Positions 1 to 10,132 of a stretch of DNA of 14,915 nt are shown here, in pieces. Source of the DNA: Candidatus Ventricola intestinavium. Its GTDB lineage: Bacteria > Bacillota > Clostridia > Christensenellales > Aristaeellaceae. The position numbers and the translations under genes are program-made. Numbering within the stretch: the stretch's first letter is position 1; each line of letters opens with the position of its first letter. The DNA lies in the NCBI GenBank assembly GCA_018715105.1, contig DVMG01000152.1, forward strand, positions 1 through 14,915. Direction: 5' to 3'. The notes beneath the pieces were generated by a model. It searched no databases. It had not been told where the DNA came from and saw only the letters and a list, made by a program, of their open reading frames with translations.

Positions 1-146
1 GGGTATTGTTAAAATTTCCCTGAACATATCCGATCACCGGGAAACTTGGAGGGCATGAAAAAAGATGGACTGTGATTTAAAAAAACAGGTTCCAGCCTGA
101 AAAACCCGGCGAATCCGCATAAAGTCAAAAGAGGAGGATCACCGTG

Positions 147-443
147 ATGCCGGACCGCACAAAGACACTGGATGAATTGACGCTTGAAAACACTCGCTGC
201 CGCTGGGAAATCTCGCTTCTTCGCACCCGGCTTCTGGAACTGGAAGAGCATGTTTTTCAGCTCTGCCAGCCGCCCGCGCAAACGCAGGCCGAACCCATGG
301 CTCCTCCTCCTGTCCCGCGCTGTGCCGAGCAGCTCTGCCGTGAAAATGAGAATCTTTCCAACCGAATCTGTCAGTATTACCGCGTGATCGGCCGGATCGA
401 AAATCAGCTGATTGAGCTTGCGGATGTCCTCAGCGAAGTATAG
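147..443 (+). CDS. Small hypothetical coiled-coil protein
   Basis: I do not recognise the family of this 98-residue protein. It has two charged, leucine-rich helical stretches (about residues 5-40 and 65-98) that look like short coiled coils, joined by a Pro/Ala-rich linker (about 43-60, containing PPPVP). It has no signal peptide, membrane segment or catalytic motif. Four cysteines are scattered (in TRCRW, QLCQ, PRCAE and QLCRE). The start is set by GAGGAGG at 131-137: ATG at 147 lies 9 nt after it, and GTG at 144 (6 nt) is the alternative. It is a lone plus-strand gene convergent with the ABC operon, and it ends before the terminator at 516-555. No convincing promoter was found in bases 1-130. 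The clean ribosome binding site and matched terminator support a real gene; the function is unknown. Confidence 0.65.
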   Translation: MPDRTKTLDELTLENTRCRWEISLLRTRLLELEEHVFQLCQPPAQTQAEPMAPPPVPRCAEQLCRENENLSNRICQYYRVIGRIENQLIELADVLSEV

Positions 444-515
444 TTTTTTCCGGATGCGCAGCGGCGCCCGTGTCTTTCACGGAGGCGTCCTCCCGCATTC
501 CTCCCCCCAAAATTG

Positions 516-555
516 ACAGGAGCGAACCCACAGCGTCGCCGGGGTTCGCTCCTGT
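516..555 (+). terminator. Intrinsic terminator, probably bidirectional
   Basis: A perfect 14-bp inverted repeat (516-529 with 542-555) encloses a 12-nt loop. On the plus strand it is followed by TTGTTCTTCT, which suits termination of the small gene ending at 443. On the minus strand the stem is followed by CAATTTTGG, so it could also catch leftward read-through from the ABC operon. Confidence 0.75.
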
Positions 556-570
556 TTGTTCTTCTAAAAG

Positions 571-604
571 AGCCGCAAAGCGGAATACCTCCCGCCTTGC
601 GGCT
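571..604 (-). terminator. Terminator of the DUF3798 ABC operon
   Basis: AGCCGCAAAGCGG (571-583) pairs with CCGCCTTGCGGCT (592-604). The single imperfect position is a G-U wobble only in the minus-strand RNA. In that direction the stem is followed by CTTTT (570-566). It lies 50 nt beyond the stop of the last permease gene, so it is assigned to the leftward operon. Confidence 0.75.
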
Positions 605-653
605 CAAAGAAAAGCCAGCAGATGAAAGGGAAAGAAGGAAACGTTTCCTTACA

Positions 654-1916
654 TTACGCCTTTGCGTCCGTGCGCAGCGCACTCTCCGGGCGCTTTTTGC
701 GGGCGTTCTCACTCCACGCATGCATGACCAGCGCCACGGCAATGACGCCATAGCAGATAAACACACGGAAATACTCGCCGATGGCCGCATCGCCAAAAAG
801 GTTTTTGCCGGCCGCCGGCGCCAGGATGAACATCAGGTGGAACAGCACCGTGCCGATCAGCGCCTGTGTGTTCGTCGCGCGCACAACGGAAGCGCCGCCC
901 ACCAGGATGGCCGCGCCCGCATACAGGCCGACCTGCTCATGCGCGCCGTATGTCTGGAATGCGCCCATGTTCTGCACGAAGATGAGCTGCCCCCAGCCCG
1001 CCAGCACCGTGGAAATGACGATGGCAATGATGCGCACGCGGTCTACATTGATGCCGGCCGCATTGGCGACCACGCGGTTCTGGCCGACCGCCCGGAACTG
1101 CTGCCCCAGGCGTGTGCGCATGATCGCCACGTTCATCAGGCAGAGCAGCGCCACAATGCCAAACGTCGCCATCGGAATCTGCACCATGGAAAACAGCGAC
1201 TTGACGGCCTCCAGCTGCATCACAGCGGCGGCAATCACCAGCGCCGCCAGCTGAATCGCCAAAACCCTGGCGTTTTTGCGGTGGCTTCTCATATAGCTGA
1301 TGATCAGGATCACCGCAATCACCGCGGCGAATACCAGGGCCGCCTGGTTGGCGGGCAGGCGCCAGAGCCTCTCCAGCGTGCCGGCCATGCCCCCGTCGCG
1401 GGTCAGATCCATGGTGTTGGCAATGCCCGAGGAACCTGTGATCGTCAGGTTCGGGTTGTTGATGGGAATGATGTTGTCAAAGATGAACAGGCATAGCAGC
1501 TGATACAGGCCGTTTGCAAAATAGCCCAGGATCATGCCGCCGATCATCTCCTGCCCTTTCATCTTATTGAGCAGCTTGCCGATGAAAAAGCCAAACACGG
1601 AGGCCAGCGGCACGGTCAAAAGCGCGGTCAGCGCCAGGCCGCCAATGCCCGGCACCCCCCATTCCAGCACCAGGATGCAGGCGATCTGCGCCGCCATGGC
1701 GCCGATGGTGATGGCGAAGTTAATGCCCATGCCTGCAACAATTGGGATGATCAGCGAAAGCACGATGAACATGTTGCGCGACAGGCGGCCAAACAGCTCA
1801 TAAAGCACATAACTGGGCGTATAGCCGGAAAATGCCATGCAGATCGCGCACAGCACGATGAACATGATGGTCACAATGTTATTGCGCAGGCCTTCGCGGA
1901 GCTTACTCTTATCCAC
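654..1916 (-). CDS. ABC transporter permease, BPD_transp_2 family (second permease)
   Basis: This 420-residue polytopic inner-membrane protein resembles sugar/nucleoside-type (BPD_transp_2) ABC permeases. It should form the translocation pore with the permease encoded just upstream. Hydrophobic helices start near residue 13 (IVTIMFIVLCAICMAF) and recur to about residue 405. The cytoplasmic coupling loop around residues 275-300 (AVGQNRVVANAAGINVDRVR) contains the GINVDR sequence also present in the partner permease. The chosen start is GTG at 1916: AGGAGG lies 8 nt before it inside the upstream gene, and it overlaps that gene's stop by 8 nt. The longer reading from 1946 has no ribosome binding site. 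It is the last gene of the operon. Substrate cannot be read from this subunit. The family call is firm; the ligand is unknown. Confidence 0.9.
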   Translation of the reverse strand: MDKSKLREGLRNNIVTIMFIVLCAICMAFSGYTPSYVLYELFGRLSRNMFIVLSLIIPIVAGMGINFAITIGAMAAQIACILVLEWGVPGIGGLALTALLTVPLASVFGFFIGKLLNKMKGQEMIGGMILGYFANGLYQLLCLFIFDNIIPINNPNLTITGSSGIANTMDLTRDGGMAGTLERLWRLPANQAALVFAAVIAVILIISYMRSHRKNARVLAIQLAALVIAAAVMQLEAVKSLFSMVQIPMATFGIVALLCLMNVAIMRTRLGQQFRAVGQNRVVANAAGINVDRVRIIAIVISTVLAGWGQLIFVQNMGAFQTYGAHEQVGLYAGAAILVGGASVVRATNTQALIGTVLFHLMFILAPAAGKNLFGDAAIGEYFRVFICYGVIAVALVMHAWSENARKKRPESALRTDAKA

Positions 1917-3793
1917 GCGTTGCACCTCCTGACTTCGTAAGCGCATAGAGTATGATGCCGTTGGAGATCAGGATGCGCAGCGTCTCGGAAATGGTGCTCT
2001 GCGGCACCAGCGCGTTCGCTACTGGCATGCCCAGTGTCAGCACACCCTGGAAGAGGAAGGTGCCGATGATGACATGGCTGATGCGCGCGCGGGACGTCGT
2101 CGCGCCGCCGATCAGAATGGCGGAAGCCGCCAGGAAGCCCATCTGGCGCGGCGCCTGATACAGCTGCATGAAGCCATAGCTCTGCCCGTATACGATGATG
2201 CCCACGGCTGCAAGCATGGTGGAGAGCATGGTGCCGATGATGCGCATCCTGTCCACGTTGATGCCGGTTGCCGCCGCAAAGCGCGGATTGGCACCTGCGG
2301 CCGACATCGCAATGCCGGTCTTGGAGCGCATGAACAGCCACATCAGATAGCAGCACAGCGCAAAGAAGAGCAGCAGGCCCGTGGGAATTGTCACCCCCAT
2401 CACCTTGAAGGACAAAAAGTCGTTGAGCAGATGACGGTAAGAGCTCTGCAGGCCAATGGTGGTGCGCAGGCCGTTGCCCAGCGGCCACTTCATCACCAGG
2501 CTGGTAAACGGCAGCACCAGCCAGGCGATGCACATCAGCGAAACCACCGAGTAGCCCACATAGGTGGTCACGCTCATCTCGTCGCCCTTGAGGCGGTTGA
2601 GCAGCATGCCATAAAGCAGGCCAGTCACCGAGGAGATCAAAAGCCCCACGGCAATGGCAAAGGCAAAGCCGAGCCAGCCGCTCATCTCAAACTCGATGCA
2701 AAGCAGGCCGCCGATCAGGCCGCCGATGATGCCGATGGGCAGGCCCAGGTTCAGGCTGATGCCGCACTGGATGCCCGGCAGCATGGCCAGCACCAGCACA
2801 CCGTTCATGCCCAGGCGCACGAGCGTGTTGCTCAGCTGGGTGGGAAGCGACAGCCCCAGGATCATCGCCAGCAGACAGAGCAGGACGAAGAACAGGCCAA
2901 TGATCAGCCGGGGAACGCCCATCTTGTCCACCAGCGGGATATAAAAGAGCACGGCGGCCGCCAGCACCAGCAGGCCCACGCCGGAAATCGCCAGCGTACG
3001 TCCCTGGCGCATGATGGATCCGGTGAGGCCCGGATTCATGCCGCTGGCCTGGAAAGCGCGGTCATACTGCATTTCAAACGTATCGCCCTGCTGCGCCACG
3101 ATGCCCGTGATCGTCGGCTTGAGCGAAGCGAGCACCTCGTCGTCCAGCGCGGTGAATACCAGTTTGATCTCCTCGCAGAGCGCGAGATAGGCCTCGTCTA
3201 CCACGGCAGACAGGCGGTTCATCTCTTCCGTGGCTACAAAGCCGGATAGATCCACCGTCTCCTCCGCGAGATCCATCTCCATCTCCTCGCCGCCCTCGGC
3301 GTCAGCCGGCCCGTCGGCAGCCGCCTCATCCACCGCCGCCTGCGCGGCCTCGTCGGCGTGTTCCTCAATGTACAGCGCCTGGGCTGCCGCCTCTTCGGCG
3401 TAATATGCCTGCTGGGCTGCGGCCAGTTCATTGAGCGCTTCCCCCAGCGGCGTCGTGTCGATTTCGCTGAGATCCACCGCGCCAATGCCCATTTCCTCGG
3501 CGCGGGCCGCAGCCTCTTCGGCTGCCTTGGCAGAAGCCTCGCGGATTTCCGCCATGCCGCCGCCCGCCTCTCTGACAGCCTGCGTGGCCGCCTGCCTTTC
3601 CGCATCCACGTAAGCCTCAACCGCGCCTACGCCCGCTGTGTTGAGGATGGCCTGAAGCCGCATATCCTCCAGCAGCTTGAGGCCGCTTTGCGAAGAGCGG
3701 GCAGACAGGCCGTAAAGGCCCACGCCGATCATGGCCACAGCCAGCACGGCGATCAGCACGCTGGCAATCAGCTGCTGCTTGGTCGCTCTGAAT

Positions 3794-3801
<8 letters not shown>
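1909..3801 (-). CDS. ABC transporter permease, BPD_transp_2 family, with large acidic extracytoplasmic insertion
   Basis: This is a 630-residue permease, much longer than its 420-residue partner. A first membrane helix (about 11-31) is followed by about 235 hydrophilic residues (32-267) before helices resume at about 268. The insertion is rich in Ala and Glu, predicted helical by eye, with an acidic low-complexity run at about 150-185 (for example AEGGEEMEMDLAEET). From about 268 on it is an ordinary BPD_transp_2 permease, with the coupling loop at 500-521 (GANPRFAAATGINVDRMR). The start is ATG at 3801, 8 nt after AAGGAGG and overlapping the ATPase stop by 8 nt; the longer reading to 3924 runs inside the ATPase gene. 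Topology places the insertion outside the cell, where it could touch the binding protein (inference). No frameshift or stop suggests the fusion is an artefact. Confidence 0.9.
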
Positions 3802-5404
<1,603 letters not shown>

Positions 5405-5430
5405 ATTCATTCCTCCTTTTGACGGAAAAG

Positions 5431-5461
5431 CGACCCGCCTCAACCAAGTAGAAGCGGGTCG
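5431..5461 (-). terminator. Intra-operon attenuator hairpin after the DUF3798 gene
   Basis: CGACCCGCCTC (5431-5441) pairs with GAAGCGGGTCG (5451-5461), with one G-U pair in the minus RNA. The stem is followed there by CTTTTCC. It lies between the binding-protein stop and the ATPase start, so it may stop some transcripts and keep binding protein in excess. Partial termination is inferred. Confidence 0.65.
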
Positions 5462-5498
5462 GCCATTACCGGTTTTTCAAGCGTATCGGTCCGGCGAA

Positions 5499-6632
5499 TT
5501 ACTCGAGATAGTCGTTGAAATCCACCGGCGTCAGCAGGATGGTGTAGTAGTTGTCAAACGTGGTGCCATCCGCATTGGTGTAATTGCTGACGATGGCGCC
5601 GGGGCACTTCGCCTCCACCAGCTCCGCGATCTTCGCGCCGTCGTTGCGCTCGGTGATGGTGCCCTCGATGTAGCCCTTCGCATATTCGGTGGCCACGTCG
5701 ATGATGGTCATGTTGATCGGAGACGGCCACGTGGAGAAGCGGCCCACCGCGTCGGACTCAGCCAGCTTGGCGGCAATCGCCTTGAGCGCCTCGGTGTCGT
5801 CGCCGCCAACAGCGATCTCAAGCCCCAGGGAAGCCGGGAAGCCATGATACGGGCTCGGGCAGCACGGCTGCGGATAGTAGGCGTTCGGCTCGGCGAGCAC
5901 GGCGGCCTGCAGCGGCTCCTGCATGGAGCAGTTGGTGCTGAAGAAGGCAACCTTCTTACCCGCATACTCCTCCATCACGGCCGGGACATCCTCCAGGATG
6001 AACTGCTGCGCGCCAGCGGTGCCGGCATCGCCCGTCGGGTCGGGCGCGGTGCGCTCGACATACTGGATGCCCAGCGCCTCGCAGTTGGCCTCCAGGTTCG
6101 CCTTACGGGCGGCGATGGTCTCCATAGCCAGGTGACGCGGGAAGGAGTAGTGCACGAACACGTCAATGCCCCACTCTGCGCAGGTCTCCATGATGGTATC
6201 GCCCTGCTTGGCCTCGTCCGTGTAGAGCACAAAGTCAGCGCCCTCCGTGATGACGTCCGGGTCTTCCTGCGGCACGCCCGCGATCAGCAGGATGTCGTCG
6301 CGGCCCATCTCACGGATGCGGTCAAAGCCGGCCTTGGCACCCGGCACAGCCTGGCACATGACGATGGCCTTGACATCCGGGTCGGAAGCGAAGGCGACCA
6401 TCTTGGAGATGGTGGTCTCCGTCTCGGCCATGAAGTTGTCCGGATACGTATCGGTAATGATGTGATCCTCACCATAGGTGGCAACGGCACGCTCGGCGGC
6501 GCGGAATTCCTCCTCGCCCTGCGAGGTGGTGCCCGTCAGGATGGCGATCTTCCAGTTGTCCTCAGCCACCGCACCGGCAGCCAGCGCCAGGCACAGGCAT
6601 GCGGCCAGCGCAAGACAAAGCAGCTTTTTCAT
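5499..6632 (-). CDS. DUF3798 domain solute-binding protein of an ABC importer
   Basis: This is a 377-residue exported protein. Residues 1-23 are a Sec signal peptide ending AVA before E24. An LAAC at 9-12 sits too near the N-terminus to be a convincing lipobox. The mature part matches my memory of the DUF3798 family, a periplasmic-binding-protein-like fold with unknown ligand. Recognisable blocks are KIAILTGTTSQGEEEFRAAE (28-47), the VHYSFPRH block (160-167), TAPDPTGDAGTAGAQQF (195-211), FFSTNCSMQEP (230-240), the CCPSPYHGFP block (257-266) and RFSTWPSPINM (298-308). It is the first gene of the operon, with GGAGG 7 nt before ATG, its own promoter, and a hairpin after it. Position and fold class indicate ligand capture for the following ATPase and permeases. 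It could be mistaken for a ribose-type binding protein, but it is clearly divergent from those. The substrate is unknown. Confidence 0.9.
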   Translation of the reverse strand: MKKLLCLALAACLCLALAAGAVAEDNWKIAILTGTTSQGEEEFRAAERAVATYGEDHIITDTYPDNFMAETETTISKMVAFASDPDVKAIVMCQAVPGAKAGFDRIREMGRDDILLIAGVPQEDPDVITEGADFVLYTDEAKQGDTIMETCAEWGIDVFVHYSFPRHLAMETIAARKANLEANCEALGIQYVERTAPDPTGDAGTAGAQQFILEDVPAVMEEYAGKKVAFFSTNCSMQEPLQAAVLAEPNAYYPQPCCPSPYHGFPASLGLEIAVGGDDTEALKAIAAKLAESDAVGRFSTWPSPINMTIIDVATEYAKGYIEGTITERNDGAKIAELVEAKCPGAIVSNYTNADGTTFDNYYTILLTPVDFNDYLE

Positions 6633-6745
6633 GGGTTTCCCTCCATCTGTTTTTTTCTATTCCCTACATCCTGTCATCGCCAGGATGCGAAACAGCCCGA
6701 TCCATCCGCCGGCCCGTTTGAGCGCCGCAGATGATAACCGAATCT

Positions 6746-6774
6746 ATTATAACATTCCGATCCCCATCGTGCAA
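6746..6774 (-). promoter_or_regulatory. Promoter of the DUF3798 ABC operon
   Basis: Reading leftwards, TTGCAC (6774-6769), a 17-nt spacer and TATAAT (6751-6746) form a sigma-A-type promoter. TG one base before the -10 makes it an extended -10 element, which compensates for the poor -35. It predicts a leader of roughly 105 nt before ATG 6632. The leader contains a small perfect hairpin (CATCCTG/CAGGATG, 6667-6687) of unknown role. No known riboswitch was recognised. Confidence 0.75.
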
Positions 6775-6813
6775 GAGGAAATTTACTCACAAATGCTCCG
6801 GATTTGCATGAAG

Positions 6814-6842
6814 AACGCGTTAACGCCCACACTTTGCGTTAA
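6814..6842. promoter_or_regulatory. Possible operator: inverted repeat upstream of the DUF3798 promoter
   Basis: TTAACGC (6820-6826) and GCGTTAA (6836-6842) form a 7-bp inverted repeat with a 9-nt spacer. The left arm overlaps a perfect palindrome, AACGCGTT (6814-6821), giving three GCGTT-type half-sites. They lie about 40-70 nt upstream of the -35, where an activator or a looping repressor could bind. No regulator gene is linked in the window, so the role is speculative. Confidence 0.3.
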
Positions 6843-7017
6843 AAATGAATTGAAACCAAATTAAACTTTCACAATTTGTCCGCTGTTCATTTTTTTACCC
6901 TGGTCTCGCCCCATTTTTGCATGTTTATGCAGGCGCTGCTGTTTTCCGCTTTTTTCCAGGATCCGCTTTGCCCGCTTTCTTCTGGCAGACAGGTTGTCAC
7001 CCCTCCCGTTGGGCTCC

Positions 7018-7124
7018 TTTGCGTTTTGACCAACGCAAACCGGCATAATGCCGGTCGCATCACCGATGAAATGCGGCAGGGCCTGCGGTTCTGCGCCCGA
7101 AGCCGAAGCCGTGCAAAAGGATCT
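7018..7124 (-). repeat. Dispersed intergenic repeat, copy A
   Basis: Bases 7102-7124 match 14337-14359 at 21 of 23 positions, and 7040-7074 match 14283-14317 at 27 of 35; the middle differs by a short indel. It contains two hairpins: TTTGCGTT/AACGCAAA (7018-7025, 7032-7039) and ACCGGCAT/ATGCCGGT (7039-7046, 7048-7055). It lies just beyond the opp terminator, oriented as if downstream of oppF. No encoded protein is supported. Confidence 0.65.
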
Positions 7125-7135
7125 CCATCGCAAAA

Positions 7136-7166
7136 GGCGCATGCCGCCCGTTTTGCGGCATGCGCC
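7136..7166 (-). terminator. Terminator of the opp operon
   Basis: A perfect 12-bp stem, GGCGCATGCCGC (7136-7147) with GCGGCATGCGCC (7155-7166), encloses a 7-nt loop. In the leftward RNA it is followed by TTTTG. It lies 33 nt after the oppF stop codon. Confidence 0.85.
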
Positions 7167-7199
7167 CACTTTCCACAAAGGGGAACGCGTCCGTGCGCG

Positions 7200-8165
7200 T
7201 TATTTTCCCTCTACCAGATGGCAGGCCACATAATGGCCCGGAGCGGCCTCTTTGAGCACGGGCGTGCTCTGGCGGCACGCTTCGCAGGCAAGCGGGCATC
7301 GGCTTGAAAAGGCGCATCCCCTGGGCTTATTGATCGGGCTGGGCACATCGCCCTCAATGATCTGGCGCTTTTTCTGCGCCTCAAGCCGGGGATCCGGGAT
7401 CGGCACGGCGGAAAGCAGTGCCTTGGAATACGGGTGGAGCGTGTTGGCATACAGTTCATCGCTCGTGGCAAGCTCCACCACACTGCCCAGATACATCACC
7501 GCAATGCGGTCGGAAATGTATTTGACAATGTTCAGATCGTGCGCGATGAACAGATAGGTCAGCCCCAGGCGCTCCTGCAGGCGGTGCAGCAGGTTGATCA
7601 CCTGGGCCTGGATGGACACATCCAGCGCCGAAATGGGCTCGTCGCAGACGATGAATTCCGGTTCGATGGCCAGCGCGCGGGCAATTCCGATGCGCTGGCG
7701 CTGTCCGCCGGAAAACTCATGCGGGAAGCGGTTGGCATGCTCGCGGTTCAGGCCCACGATGTCCAGCAGCGCCGCCACGCGTTCCCGCCGCTTGGCCGCG
7801 TCATACAGGTTGTGGATCTGCATGCCCTCTTCGATGATGGAGCCCACCGTCATGCGGGGATCCAGCGAGGCGTATGGATCCTGAAAGACAATCTGTGCCT
7901 TTTTGGCAAAGGCAAAGCGTTCGTTCTTGTTGGTGAGGTCAACCTCTTTGCCCGCATAGATCAGCCGCCCCTTCGTCGGGCGGTAAATGCCCATCAGCGT
8001 GCGGCCGAGCGTCGATTTGCCGCAGCCGGATTCACCCACCAGGCCAAGCGTCTCGCCGCGATGGATGGACAGGCTCACATCTTCCACCGCGTGCAGCATG
8101 CGGCCGCCACCGATTTTGAAGTATTTGCAGATGTTTTCCGCCTGCACCAGCACTTCGTTGGTCAT
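7200..8165 (-). CDS. oppF: Oligopeptide ABC transporter ATP-binding protein OppF
   Basis: This 321-residue cytoplasmic ATPase is one of two that drive peptide uptake through OppBC. Walker A is GESGCGKST (44-52), the Q-loop is in [13 protein letters not shown], the signature is [14 protein letters not shown], Walker B is [12 protein letters not shown], and the H-loop is in IAHDLN. The C-terminal oligopeptide/dipeptide extension has four Cys ([14 protein letters not shown]) plus a later Cys in YVACH, the arrangement that binds an iron-sulfur cluster in related dipeptide ATPases. The start is ATG 8165, in a GGGGGG-rich ribosome binding site context 7 nt upstream, sharing an ATGA overlap with the oppD stop; the longer reading to 8198 lies inside oppD. 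It is the last gene of the operon. OppF versus DppF cannot be decided by eye, but opp-type peptide import is well supported. Confidence 0.93.
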   Translation of the reverse strand: MTNEVLVQAENICKYFKIGGGRMLHAVEDVSLSIHRGETLGLVGESGCGKSTLGRTLMGIYRPTKGRLIYAGKEVDLTNKNERFAFAKKAQIVFQDPYASLDPRMTVGSIIEEGMQIHNLYDAAKRRERVAALLDIVGLNREHANRFPHEFSGGQRQRIGIARALAIEPEFIVCDEPISALDVSIQAQVINLLHRLQERLGLTYLFIAHDLNIVKYISDRIAVMYLGSVVELATSDELYANTLHPYSKALLSAVPIPDPRLEAQKKRQIIEGDVPSPINKPRGCAFSSRCPLACEACRQSTPVLKEAAPGHYVACHLVEGK

Positions 8166-9172
8166 TCGTGATCCCCCCTCTCCTCTGCGTTCGGGCAATC
8201 CGGATGAAGCAGCCAGCAGCTTGCCTTGTGGCCCTGGCCAAGCTCAAATTCGGGCGGCTGTTCCTCCTTGCAGATCTGCATGCAGTGGCGGCAGCGCGCG
8301 GCAAAGCCGCAGCCCTTCGGCGGGGCAAGCAGATCCGGCGGCGTGCCGGGAATGGACATGAGCGGCTCGCGTTTCCCCGTCTCCGTGGAGGGCAGGCTGC
8401 GCAGCAGCGCCTCGGTATAGGGATGGCTGTGCTCATAGAAAATCTGCTCGGTGGTGCCGGTCTCCACCACCTTGCCGGCATACATGACCGCCACGCGGTC
8501 GGCGATGCCGGCCACCACGCCCAGATCGTGTGTGATGAGGATGATGGCCGTGTTGATCTTGTCCTTGAGCTCTACGAGCAGCTCCATGATCTGCGCCTGG
8601 ATGGTCACATCCAGCGCGGTGGTCGGCTCATCGGCAATGAGCAGCTTGGGGTTGCACGAAAGAGCCATGGCGATCATCGCGCGCTGGCGCATGCCGCCGG
8701 AAAACTCGTGCGGATATTGCCTGGCGCGCTCCTCCGGGTTGGGAATGTTCACCTGCTGCAGGCAGCGGATGGCCTCCTCCTGCGCTTCTTTGCGCGAGAG
8801 ATGCCTGTGCAGTTTGATGGATTCCACGATCTGCTTGCCCACCGGTGTGGTCGGGTTCATGCAGGTCATCGGATCCTGGAAGATCATGGAGACCTCCTTG
8901 CCGCGAATGCCCTGCATTTCCTTTTCAGAAGCCTTCACAATATCATGCTCGCCCAGGCGGATCGAACCGTCCACAATCCGTGCCGGGGGCATGGGGTTGA
9001 GCTTCATGATCGTCTGCGCGGTGACGGATTTTCCGCAGCCGCTCTCCCCGACGATGGCGAGCACCTCGCCCTCATCCACATGCAGGGTGACGCCGCGCAC
9101 CGCCTTGACCTCGCCCGCATACGTGTCAAAGGACACGTGCAGGTTGTCAATCTCCAGTATTCTTTCTGCCAT
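8162..9172 (-). CDS. oppD: Oligopeptide ABC transporter ATP-binding protein OppD
   Basis: This 336-residue ATPase pairs with OppF. It has Walker [10 protein letters not shown] (about 42-50), Q-loop [11 protein letters not shown], signature [14 protein letters not shown], Walker [13 protein letters not shown] and H-loop ITHDLG. The C-terminal peptide-transport extension contains [14 protein letters not shown] and a further Cys in KASCW, probable iron-sulfur ligands by family analogy. ATG 9172 lies 7 nt after AGGAGG, which sits in the last codons of oppC; GTG 9175 is the weaker alternative. It starts 4 nt after the oppC stop and overlaps oppF by 4 nt, so all three are translated from one message. 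Confidence 0.93.
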   Translation of the reverse strand: MAERILEIDNLHVSFDTYAGEVKAVRGVTLHVDEGEVLAIVGESGCGKSVTAQTIMKLNPMPPARIVDGSIRLGEHDIVKASEKEMQGIRGKEVSMIFQDPMTCMNPTTPVGKQIVESIKLHRHLSRKEAQEEAIRCLQQVNIPNPEERARQYPHEFSGGMRQRAMIAMALSCNPKLLIADEPTTALDVTIQAQIMELLVELKDKINTAIILITHDLGVVAGIADRVAVMYAGKVVETGTTEQIFYEHSHPYTEALLRSLPSTETGKREPLMSIPGTPPDLLAPPKGCGFAARCRHCMQICKEEQPPEFELGQGHKASCWLLHPDCPNAEERGDHE

Positions 9173-9176
9173 CACG

Positions 9177-10130
9177 TTACCTCCTCAGCTTCGGGTCAAA
9201 TGCGTCGCGCAGACCGTCGCCAAACATGTTAAACGCCAGCATTGTCAGGCTGATGCAGACGGCAGGAATGATCAGCTGCCAGGGATAGATACGGAAATTC
9301 TCAATGCCCAGCTGCGCCAGGGAACCCCAGGAGCACATTGGCAGCGGGATGCCCAGGCCGATGTAGCTTAGATAGGCCTCCGAGAAGATGGCGCTGGGGA
9401 TCGAAAGCGTCACGCGGACAATGACCACCGAAAGCGTGTTGGGCAAAAGGTGGCGCGCAATGATGCGGGTGGGGCTGGCGCCCATGGCCTCGGCCGCCGC
9501 AATGTATTCCTGCTGCTTGAGCGCAACAACCTGGCCGCGCACAAGGCGCGCCATGGGAATCCATCCGACCAGGGAGTAGGCGATGATGATAGTCACCATG
9601 CCCGGCTCCAGGATCATCATCAGCAGAATGACGATGATCAGGTAGGGGATGCCGTTGATGATTTCCAGCAGGCGCATCATGATGATATCCACCGTGCCGC
9701 CGAAATAGCCGGAAATGCCGCCGTAGATGCTTCCCAGCACCAGATCCACCAGCGCGCTGACGATGGCGATGGTCAGCGAAACACGGCCGCCCATCCACAC
9801 GCGTGTCCACAGATCCCGGCCGAGGGTGTCCGTGCCGAAGATATGCATATGGCCGTTTCCTTCGGAAGCGGCGTCGTCGCACATGGTTCCAACGGGTGCG
9901 TTGGTGTGGCCGTAGTGCTGCTCGCGATAATCAAAGCCGGAGAACATCGGCGCAAAGATGGACATCAGCGTCAGCACGAGGATGAGCACGAGGCACACCA
10001 GCGCCACCTTGTTTTTAACCAGGCGGCGCAGCGCGTCCTGCGTAAACGTCAGGCTGGGCCTTGCGATGGCCTCCCGGTCATGCGCGCTTTCACCGACATG
10101 GGTGAAGCGGGATTTTTCAATGTGCTGCAT
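9177..10130 (-). CDS. oppC: Oligopeptide ABC transporter permease OppC
   Basis: This 317-residue inner-membrane permease is one half of the peptide channel. An N-terminal cytoplasmic tail (about 1-40) precedes a first helix (about 42-62, ALVCLVLILVLTLMSIFA). An extracytoplasmic segment with the family motif FGTDTLGRDLWTRVWMGGR follows, then further helices. The EAA coupling loop reads EYIAAAEAMGASPTRIIARH and is followed by LLPN. The C-terminus has the typical GDGLRDAFDPKLR ending. ATG 10130 is 7 nt from GGAGG. ATG 10136 overlaps the oppB stop but is only 1 nt from that GGAGG, so it is less likely. It lies between oppB and oppD in standard order. Confidence 0.93.
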   Translation of the reverse strand: MQHIEKSRFTHVGESAHDREAIARPSLTFTQDALRRLVKNKVALVCLVLILVLTLMSIFAPMFSGFDYREQHYGHTNAPVGTMCDDAASEGNGHMHIFGTDTLGRDLWTRVWMGGRVSLTIAIVSALVDLVLGSIYGGISGYFGGTVDIIMMRLLEIINGIPYLIIVILLMMILEPGMVTIIIAYSLVGWIPMARLVRGQVVALKQQEYIAAAEAMGASPTRIIARHLLPNTLSVVIVRVTLSIPSAIFSEAYLSYIGLGIPLPMCSWGSLAQLGIENFRIYPWQLIIPAVCISLTMLAFNMFGDGLRDAFDPKLRR

Positions 10131-10132
10131 AC

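Larger units (their letters stand above)
6633..7199. other. Gene-free stretch between the two ABC operons
   Basis: No supported gene lies in these 567 bases. It holds the leader and promoter of the DUF3798 operon (right up to about 6774), an inverted repeat at 6814-6842, an AT-rich part without recognised content (about 6843-7017), repeat copy A (7018-7124) and the opp terminator (7136-7166). Open frames crossing it run through the terminator and the repeat and lack a suitable ribosome binding site. Confidence 0.7.

Noticed and set aside
55..75. Tiny open frame MKKDGL after GGAGGG, possible leader peptide
   Set aside because: The ribosome binding site is only 1 nt from the ATG and there is no attenuator structure tied to it.
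513..1496. Plus-strand open frame (327 codons) opposite the second permease
   Set aside because: It begins inside a terminator stem and is antisense to a conserved permease.
6633..6745. Possible riboswitch in the DUF3798 operon leader
   Set aside because: Only one 7-bp hairpin (6667-6687) was found, with no conserved riboswitch core that I can recognise.
6861..7178. Minus-strand open frame of 105 codons downstream of oppF
   Set aside because: It starts inside the opp terminator and reads through repeat copy A. A similar fragment is read from copy B only because the DNA repeat is shared. No ribosome binding site was found.
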